NCBI RefSeq assembly: GCF_001458355.1
Contig: NZ_CYSA01000023.1
Location: 1 to 64,000 of the forward strand
DNA from: Thalassovita gelatinovora
GTDB lineage: Bacteria > Pseudomonadota > Alphaproteobacteria > Rhodobacterales > Rhodobacteraceae
Direction of reading: 5' to 3'
Length of the DNA: 64,000 nt
Shown here: positions 58,779 to 64,000 of the stretch, one piece after another
Layout: each line of letters starts with the position of its first letter
How positions within the stretch are numbered: the stretch's first letter is position 1
Made by a program: the position numbers and the translations under genes
The notes under the pieces: generated by a model
Told to the model about the DNA's origin: nothing
Databases searched by the model: none
What the model saw: the letters and a program-made list of their open reading frames with translations, nothing else

Positions 58779-60081
58779 ACTACAAATCGCCGGGCTGTTT
58801 ATTGGCGCGCTGTTTTTCCTTATCCTGATGCGGATTCCGATCGGGGTGTCTTTGATTGCTGTCTCTTTTGGCGGTCTTTGGTCGATGTTCAATTGGAACA
58901 TTGCCTGGGGGTCACTGGGGATCGTTCCTTATAACTTTGCCAATAGCTGGGTGCTGAGTTCGATCCCGGCATTTCTGCTAATGGGATTCATCTGCTACCA
59001 TACGCGGCTGACGCAGGGGCTGTTCAGTGCGGCGCAGGTTTGGCTGTCGGGATTGCCGGGCGGGTTGGCCATTGCATCTGTGTTTGGTTGTGCCGGCTTT
59101 GCGGCGGTAACCGGGTCATCGGTTGCCTGTTCCGCAGCGATGGGCAAAATCGCAGTGCCAGAGATGATGCGCCACCGGTACAGTGCGGAATTGGCAACTG
59201 GTACGGTTGCAGCAGCGGGCACGATCGGTGCGCTTATTCCGCCATCGATCCTGATGATCCTTTACGGCATCATTTCGCGCCAATCGGTCAGCCAACTGTT
59301 TCTGGGCGGTCTGGTGGTCGGGTTGATTACCCTGTTTTCCTATATTCTGTTGATCCTCGTGCGGGTCAAACTGAACCCCGAACTGGCACCGCCGGTTGAT
59401 ATCAAGGCAACCCGCAGCGAAAAGATCCGGGCGCTGGGCCAGACATGGCCGGTGCTGTTGATCGTGATCGGGGTTTTTGCCGGTCTGTTCGGGGGGGCTT
59501 TCACGCCAACCGAAGCCGGTGCGATCGGCGCGTTGCTGTCTACGATGGTCGCGGCCATGTATGGCACGTTGAGTTTCCGGGCGCTGCGCATGGCGCTGGT
59601 GGAAACACTGACCACCACTGCGTCGCTGTTGATCATTGCTGTTGGGGCCAGCCTGTTGACACGCTTTCTGGCGCTGTCAGGGGTTGGGGATGCTTTGTCG
59701 TCTTCGATTCTGGCATTTGGTATGTCCCCGGTTCTGATCATGGTTGGGGTTGTTCTGGTTTACCTGTTGCTGGGCATGATGCTTGAGCCGGTCGGGGCGA
59801 TGTTGCTGACTTTGCCGATCATGCTGCCGCTTATTGATGAGACCGGCTACAGCCTGCTGTGGTTCGGGGTCGTTCTGGTCAAGCTGCTGGAGATCGGAAT
59901 GATCACGCCGCCGATGGGGATGAACGTCTTTGTCATCAAAGGTGTGGTCGGCAATATGGCGTCCCTTTCGACGATCTTCCGGGGGGTGTTCTGGTTTGTC
60001 GTTGTCGACCTTCTGATCATAGCTTTGTTGATCGCTTTCCCAGATATCGTGCTGTTCCTGCCTAACCTTTATGGGAAGTAA
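58771..60081 (+). CDS. dctM: TRAP transporter large permease (DctM family)
   Basis: A 436-aa membrane protein with about 12 hydrophobic segments, the sodium-coupled transport subunit. Family blocks are LMRIPIGVSLIAV, VFGCAGFAAVTGSSVACSAA, GTVAAAGTIGALIPPSILMI, GLFGGAFTPTEAGAIGAL and LLGMMLEPVGAMLLTLPIML then ITPPMGMNVFVIKG. It overlaps dctQ by eight bases. The natural substrate is not indicated, but the neighbouring acyl-CoA ligase suggests a carboxylic acid. Confidence 0.95.
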   Translation: MSELQIAGLFIGALFFLILMRIPIGVSLIAVSFGGLWSMFNWNIAWGSLGIVPYNFANSWVLSSIPAFLLMGFICYHTRLTQGLFSAAQVWLSGLPGGLAIASVFGCAGFAAVTGSSVACSAAMGKIAVPEMMRHRYSAELATGTVAAAGTIGALIPPSILMILYGIISRQSVSQLFLGGLVVGLITLFSYILLILVRVKLNPELAPPVDIKATRSEKIRALGQTWPVLLIVIGVFAGLFGGAFTPTEAGAIGALLSTMVAAMYGTLSFRALRMALVETLTTTASLLIIAVGASLLTRFLALSGVGDALSSSILAFGMSPVLIMVGVVLVYLLLGMMLEPVGAMLLTLPIMLPLIDETGYSLLWFGVVLVKLLEIGMITPPMGMNVFVIKGVVGNMASLSTIFRGVFWFVVVDLLIIALLIAFPDIVLFLPNLYGK

Positions 60082-60474
60082 AAAGGACGATTTGCAGGAT
60101 GCCACGTCTCGTTAAGGCAGCGATTGATGGCCTTTGGGCAGGTGCCAGAACCTGCGCCTGCCCAAGTTGACCAGCCCATATTTACCTCTGGTTCATTCGA
60201 AATCATCGGGGTTTGGATTTTCAGCCTGAGGGTCGGCAGCGGTGTCGATCCTCGGGCTGATACCTTTTGGGGTGCCGGCAAAGCTGACGGTGTCGATCTG
60301 CCTCCTCATGCAGGGCGACAGCGTCAAAGCCCCTTGGAACGAACCCAAGCCGGGCAGGATCAACGGGGGCTTGCCCTGGGATTGGTCCCAAATGTAACGC
60401 TCTGAACCAAAACCAGCTTTAAAAGGCGTGGGAATTCGCTGGAACTGCTGATACGGAAAACTTACCTCCGGTGG
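60082..60474. other. About 390 bp between dctM and cobI without a convincing gene
   Basis: Contains the hairpin at 60134-60165. A minus-strand frame (60193-60513) ends in an acidic, protein-like stretch (SPRIDTAADPQAENPNPDDF) that could be a gene remnant, but its start overlaps cobI sequence and no family is recognised. No tRNA, direct repeat or transposase is seen. Confidence 0.45.
60134..60165 (+). terminator. Hairpin after the TRAP operon
   Basis: TTGGGCAGG (60134-60142) pairs perfectly with CCTGCCCAA (60157-60165). No T tract follows. It lies 52 bp after dctM. Confidence 0.6.
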
Positions 60475-60497
60475 GTGTATTTGGGAAACAATGAAAG
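60475..60497 (+). repeat. Intergenic 23-nt repeat, copy 7, just before cobI
   Basis: GTGTATTT, GGGA, AACAATGAAAG, then AGCAGGGG as ribosome-site region for cobI. Confidence 0.6.
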
Positions 60498-60511
60498 AGC
60501 AGGGGTCGGGC

Positions 60512-61213
60512 ATGGCCGGGAAACTTTATGGGGTTGGGTTGGGGCCGGGCGATCCCGATCTGATGACGCTGCGGGCGCATCGGTTGGTGTCTCAGGCGCG
60601 TGTGGTGGCCTATCCGGCGCTGGCGGGCAGCGACAGTTTCGCCCGTGCCATCGCCGCGGCGGCGATCCCGGCAGGTGCACGAGAAATCGTGATGGATGTG
60701 CCGATGACGGTGGAACGGGGACCGGCGCAGGCCGCCTATGACAGCGGCGCGGCAAAGATCGCGCAGGCGCTGGAGGCGGGCGAAGACGTGGTTTGCCTGT
60801 GCGAAGGCGACCCGTTCTTTTACGGTTCCTTCATGTATCTTCATGCCCGGTTGGCCGACCGGTTCGAGGTTGAAGTGGTGCCGGGCGTAACCAGCATCGC
60901 CGCCTGCGCGGCGCGTGCCGGTTTGCCTTTGGCGGCGCGCAATGAGCGGTTGACGGTGTTGCCGGGGCCGTTGCCCGCAGCCGAACTGCGCACCCGGATC
61001 GAAGGCGCGGAAAGCGTGGCGATCATGAAGGTGGGGCGGCATCTGACCAAGATCCGTGGCGTGATCGCGGAGCTGGGCCTGACCGACAAGGCCATCTATG
61101 TCGAACGGGCGAGCCTGCCCGATGAAGTCGTGTGCCCGCTGGTCGATGCGCCCGAAAAGGCCCCCTATTTTTCAATGATCTTGCTGGTGAAAGGGGGCGA
61201 CCCATGGCTGTGA
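60512..61213 (+). CDS. cobI: Precorrin-2 C20-methyltransferase
   Basis: A 233-aa SAM-dependent methyltransferase of the tetrapyrrole methylase fold. Landmarks are KLYGVGLGPGDPDLMTLRA, VVCLCEGDPFFYGSFMYLHA, VVPGVTSIAACAARAGLPLA and KVGRHLTKI. It converts precorrin-2 to precorrin-3A, or the cobalt form when cobalt is inserted early. ATG 60512 has AGGGG upstream; ATG 60491 lies in the repeat and is a second possibility. Its stop overlaps the next gene by ten bases. Confidence 0.94.
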   Translation: MAGKLYGVGLGPGDPDLMTLRAHRLVSQARVVAYPALAGSDSFARAIAAAAIPAGAREIVMDVPMTVERGPAQAAYDSGAAKIAQALEAGEDVVCLCEGDPFFYGSFMYLHARLADRFEVEVVPGVTSIAACAARAGLPLAARNERLTVLPGPLPAAELRTRIEGAESVAIMKVGRHLTKIRGVIAELGLTDKAIYVERASLPDEVVCPLVDAPEKAPYFSMILLVKGGDPWL

Positions 61214-63003
61214 AACCTGTTGTTCTGGTGTTGAATACGTCGGGCGAAGCGGTGGCGCGGGCCGTGGCGGAGGCCATCGGTGCGGCGCTGCATGGGCGCG
61301 AAGGGCGCGTGGCGCATGCGGATGCGTTTTTCGCCAACGCGCTGGATCATGCGCGCGATCTGTTTGCCGCCGGGGTGCCGGTGGTGGGAGTCTGCGCCAG
61401 CGGTATCCTGATCCGCGCGGTGGCGCCGTTGCTGTCGGACAAGCGGGCCGAACCGCCGGTGGTGTCGGTGTCGGATGACGGATCCGTGGTGGTGCCGCTG
61501 CTGGGCGGGCATCGCGGTGCGAACCGGTTGGCACGGGAAATTGCGCAAGGGGTGGGCGCGGTCGCCGCTGTCACCACGGCGGGCGATGTGGCTTTGGGGG
61601 TGGCGCTGGACGAACCACCGCTGGGGTATCGGCTGGACAATCCGCAAGACGCCAAAGCCGCGATGGCGGCGCTGCTGTCGGGAGCAGGCGTGTCGGTGAC
61701 GGGCGAAAATGTGTTCGGGATCGAAGATAGCGGTGGCGCGGTTGAGCTGGTGGTGAGCGAAGCGCCTGAAGACGCCAGCGAAACGCGGTTGGTGTACCGG
61801 CCGCAGCGGTATGCGCTGGGGTTGGGATGTGCGCGCAACGCCGATCCAGAAGAAATGTGGGCGCTGGTTTGCGAGACGTTGGACAAGGCTGGGATCGCGC
61901 CAGCGGCAGTGGGCTGTGTCGCCTCGATCGACCTGAAAGCAGATGAACCGGCGATGAACACGGTGGCGCGACGGCTGGGCGTGCCGCTGCGGCTGTTCAG
62001 CGCTGCTGAGCTGGAGTCACAGCCGGTGCCAAACCCTTCGGAGGTGGTTTTTGCCGAGGTTGGCTGTCACGGTGTTTGCGAAGGCGCGGCGCTGGCCTGC
62101 GGCGGGGCCTTGGTGGCACAGAAGGCAAAGACCGCCAATTGCACCTGCGCCTTGAGCCGCGTAGAGGAGCCGATCACCGAGCTGCCGGGCCGTGCGCGCG
62201 GGCGGCTGAGCGTGGTGGGTATCGGGCCGGGGCAGGCCGCCTGGCGCACACCGGAAGTGTCGAGGCTCATCGCCGAGGCCGAGGAACTGGTGGGCTACGG
62301 ACTTTATATCGATCTGCTGGGGCCGCTGGCCGCAGGCAAGACCCGGTCGGATTTCCCACTGGGCGGCGAAGAGGCGCGGTGCCGCTATGCGTTGGAACGC
62401 GCCGCCGAAGGGCGCAATGTGGCGTTGGTCTGTTCCGGGGATGCCGGGATTTATGCGATGGCAGCCTTGGTATTCGAATTGCTGGACCGCGGCCCGGACG
62501 AACACGGGGTTAGCGCTGCGGCGCACCGGATTGAGGTGATCTGTTCGCCGGGGATTTCGGCATTGCAGGGCGCGGCAGCGCGGGCCGGGGCGCCGTTGGG
62601 GCATGATTTCTGTACCATTTCGCTGAGCGATCTTTTGACTCCGCGCGATGACATCCTGCGGCGTCTGAAGGCAGCGGCGGAAGGTGATTTCGTGATCGCT
62701 TTCTATAATCCGGTGTCGAAGACGCGGCGCACCTTGCTGGCCGAGGCGCGCGATATCCTGTTGCAGCACCGCCCCGCGGATACGCCGGTGATGCTGGCGT
62801 CGTCGCTGGGGCGGGCCGAGGAGCGTGTGAGATATCGCCGGCTGGATCAGTTGGACGTGGACGAGGTTGATATGCTGACGCTGGTTCTGGTCGGGTCGAG
62901 CAATTCGCGGCTGGCGCAGTTGGGCGAGGGGCCGCGGATGTTCACCCCGCGCGGCTATGCGCGCAAGATCGATGGCGATCTGGCGGCGAAGGCCGGGCAG
63001 TGA
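61204..63003 (+). CDS. cbiG-cobJ: CbiG-CobJ fusion: cobalt-precorrin-5A hydrolase domain and precorrin-3B C17-methyltransferase
   Basis: A 599-aa two-part protein. The first about 330 residues are CbiG: an N-terminal domain (NTSGEAVARAVAEAIGAALH, VGVCASGILIRAVAPLL, VSVSDDGSVVVPLLGGHRGA then NRLARE) and a CobE-like C-terminal domain (LGLGCARNADPEEMW, IDLKADEPAM). From about residue 335 follows CobJ: LSVVGIGPGQAAWRTPEV, VALVCSGDAGIYAMAALV, ICSPGISALQGAAARAGAPL and FYNPVSKTRR. CbiG opens the delta-lactone and expels C-20 as acetaldehyde; CobJ contracts the ring. The start ATG 61204 lies inside the cobI end. Combining successive steps may allow channelling. Confidence 0.93.
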   Translation: MAVKPVVLVLNTSGEAVARAVAEAIGAALHGREGRVAHADAFFANALDHARDLFAAGVPVVGVCASGILIRAVAPLLSDKRAEPPVVSVSDDGSVVVPLLGGHRGANRLAREIAQGVGAVAAVTTAGDVALGVALDEPPLGYRLDNPQDAKAAMAALLSGAGVSVTGENVFGIEDSGGAVELVVSEAPEDASETRLVYRPQRYALGLGCARNADPEEMWALVCETLDKAGIAPAAVGCVASIDLKADEPAMNTVARRLGVPLRLFSAAELESQPVPNPSEVVFAEVGCHGVCEGAALACGGALVAQKAKTANCTCALSRVEEPITELPGRARGRLSVVGIGPGQAAWRTPEVSRLIAEAEELVGYGLYIDLLGPLAAGKTRSDFPLGGEEARCRYALERAAEGRNVALVCSGDAGIYAMAALVFELLDRGPDEHGVSAAAHRIEVICSPGISALQGAAARAGAPLGHDFCTISLSDLLTPRDDILRRLKAAAEGDFVIAFYNPVSKTRRTLLAEARDILLQHRPADTPVMLASSLGRAEERVRYRRLDQLDVDEVDMLTLVLVGSSNSRLAQLGEGPRMFTPRGYARKIDGDLAAKAGQ

Positions 63004-63024
63004 GTATTTATCGAACAGTGAAAA
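63002..63024 (+). repeat. Intergenic repeat, copy 8, overlapping the cobJ stop and before cobM
   Basis: GAGTATTT, ATCG, AACAGTGAAAA, then GGAAAACG. The first bases share the TGA stop of the cbiG-cobJ gene. It is the most divergent copy in its right half. Confidence 0.5.
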
Positions 63025-63037
63025 GGAAAACGCGGGA

Positions 63038-63808
63038 ATGACGGTGTATTTCGTCGGTGCGGGGCCGGGCGATCCCGAGCTTCTGACCAAGAAGGCCGAG
63101 CGGGTGATCGGGGAATGTCCGGTCTGTCTTTATGCCGGGTCGCTGGTGCCGCCCGAGGTGGTGGCCTGTGCGCCGGAAGGCGCAAAGGTGATGGACACCG
63201 CGCCGATGACGCTGGATCAGACCCATGCCGAAATATTGGCGGCGCATCAGCGCGGGCAGGACGTGGCGCGGGTGCATTCGGGCGATCCATCGCTTTATGG
63301 CGCGATTGCCGAACAGATCCGGCGGCTCAGGGCCGATGGCATTGGTTATGAGATCATTCCCGGGGTGCCCGCCTATGCCGCAGCAGCAGCGGCGCTGGGG
63401 CAGGAATTGACGGTGCCGGAACTGGCCCAGTCGATCGTGTTGACCCGGGTGTCGATGAAATCGACCGCGATGCCCGCCGGGGAAACTTTGGAAAACTTCG
63501 CCCGCACCGGGGCGACTTTGGCGATCCATCTGGGGGTGCGGAACCTGCGCGAGATCGAACGCCAGCTGGTGCCGTATTACGGTGCCGATTGTCCGGTGGT
63601 GGTGGCGTATCGCGTCGGTTGGCCGGATCAGACCATCATTCGTGGCACACTGAGCGATATTCACGCCAAGGTCCGGGCGGAAAAGATCACCCGTACCGCG
63701 CTGATTCTGGTCGGCCCGGTTCTGGGCGATATTCGTGATTTTACCGATTCGGCCTTGTATGATCCCGCGGTGCCGCATGTTTTGCGCCCGAAAGCGTCGG
63801 AAAAATGA
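63038..63808 (+). CDS. cobM: Precorrin-4 C11-methyltransferase
   Basis: A 256-aa CobM/CbiF. The start ATG 63038 gives MTVYFVGAGPGDPELLTKKA; ARVHSGDPSLYGAIAEQI, YEIIPGVPAYAAAAAALGQE and VSMKSTAMPAGETL then HLGVRNLREI are the family blocks. It methylates C-11 of precorrin-4 (or of the cobalt form, before CbiG acts). The gap from the fusion gene is 34 bp, so the three genes form an operon. Confidence 0.95.
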   Translation: MTVYFVGAGPGDPELLTKKAERVIGECPVCLYAGSLVPPEVVACAPEGAKVMDTAPMTLDQTHAEILAAHQRGQDVARVHSGDPSLYGAIAEQIRRLRADGIGYEIIPGVPAYAAAAAALGQELTVPELAQSIVLTRVSMKSTAMPAGETLENFARTGATLAIHLGVRNLREIERQLVPYYGADCPVVVAYRVGWPDQTIIRGTLSDIHAKVRAEKITRTALILVGPVLGDIRDFTDSALYDPAVPHVLRPKASEK

Positions 63809-63903
63809 AACAGTTGGCAAAAAAATCGATTTTGACACCAAAGCTTCATTTTCCCCATGGCATGATTTTCGCATGTTAAAGGTGAATGACGCGGAGGAGC
63901 GAG

Positions 63904-64000
63904 ATGCCGACATTTCTGTCTCAAGAGGTTCTGGCCGGGCTGCATGCGGCGCGCAAACGTGACCGCAAGCGCAACAGCCGGATGTTGGTCGAAGCCGACG
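63904..64000 (+). CDS. Hypothetical protein, 5' part only (runs off window)
   Basis: Begins at ATG 63904 with GCGGAGGAG eight bases upstream. The visible 32 residues, MPTFLSQEVLAGLHAARKRD then RKRNSRMLVEAD, are basic and helical. I recall a common Rhodobacterales hypothetical protein that starts this way, but too little is present to assign it. Confidence 0.6.
   Translation, partial: MPTFLSQEVLAGLHAARKRDRKRNSRMLVEAD

Noticed and set aside
60193-60513. 106-codon minus-strand frame between dctM and cobI
   Set aside because: The acidic end looks protein-like, but the start lies over the cobI ribosome site, there is no family match and no ribosome site; kept only as a possible remnant in the region note.

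Overview
The window is 64 kb of chromosome from a Rhodobacterales-type alphaproteobacterium (Paracoccaceae/Roseobacter-like). The signs are GC-rich coding sequence, a DUF1013 cell-cycle regulator (TrcR), a HvrA-like H-NS protein, rpsU next to a COQ9-family gene, a dnaX-ybaB-recR operon, TRAP transport, an Lrp-controlled alanine dehydrogenase, and a cobalamin pathway mixing CobN/CobW with CbiX and CbiG. No rRNA, CRISPR array, phage or intact insertion sequence was seen. The RNA genes are tRNA-Trp(CCA) at 6190-6265 and the SRP RNA at 24461-24554 (minus).

Layout. 1-6.3 kb: end of tuf, a Tat-exported CpdB phosphoesterase, a YkuD transpeptidase, a small lipoprotein, a ZntB-like metal transporter, a hexapeptide acyltransferase and tRNA-Trp. 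6.3-12.2 kb: a GST, mscL, ald and its divergent Lrp-type regulator around a perfect palindrome, then a GMC oxidoreductase and a flavodoxin. 12.2-20 kb: rpsU, COQ9, a quinone oxidoreductase, an H-NS protein, RNase T2, trcR, a DAO-type oxidase, and an ornithine decarboxylase behind a structured leader that may be of the speF type. 19.5-30 kb: the recR/ybaB/dnaX operon, a small phosphatase, rsgA, SRP RNA, a second CpdB without a signal peptide, nudC, an SRPBCC protein, a sulfotransferase of unusual composition and a GntR regulator.

30-51 kb and 60-64 kb are dominated by cobalamin synthesis. On the minus strand are cobO, a polytopic membrane protein, cobN, cobW and a CbiM-like permease behind a cobalamin riboswitch. 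smc, a MOSC protein and an MltB-type transglycosylase follow, then cobD, cobC and a DUF1636 protein (minus). On the plus strand are a small His-containing membrane protein, a long Cys/His-rich cbiX, cobH and cobL, then, after a 9-kb interruption, cobI, a cbiG-cobJ fusion and cobM. Together they cover C-methylations, ring contraction, the 8X shift, cobalt insertion, adenosylation and aminopropanol arm assembly. CobG is not present in the window, and both an early (CbiX) and a late (CobN) cobalt-chelation enzyme are.

The interruption between cobL and cobI (about 51.5-60.2 kb) looks like an accessory cassette of lower GC. It has a redox module (LysR, WrbA, FrnE-like DsbA, DUF1127) and an uptake/activation module (acyl-CoA ligase, TetR regulator, three-component TRAP transporter) with a promoter overlapped by three alternating operator half-sites. 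A 23-nt motif (GNGTATTT, four or five variable bases, then CAAGATGAAAC or a variant) recurs at least eight times between genes and supplies the Shine-Dalgarno region of cobL; it is the most distinctive unexplained sequence element here.
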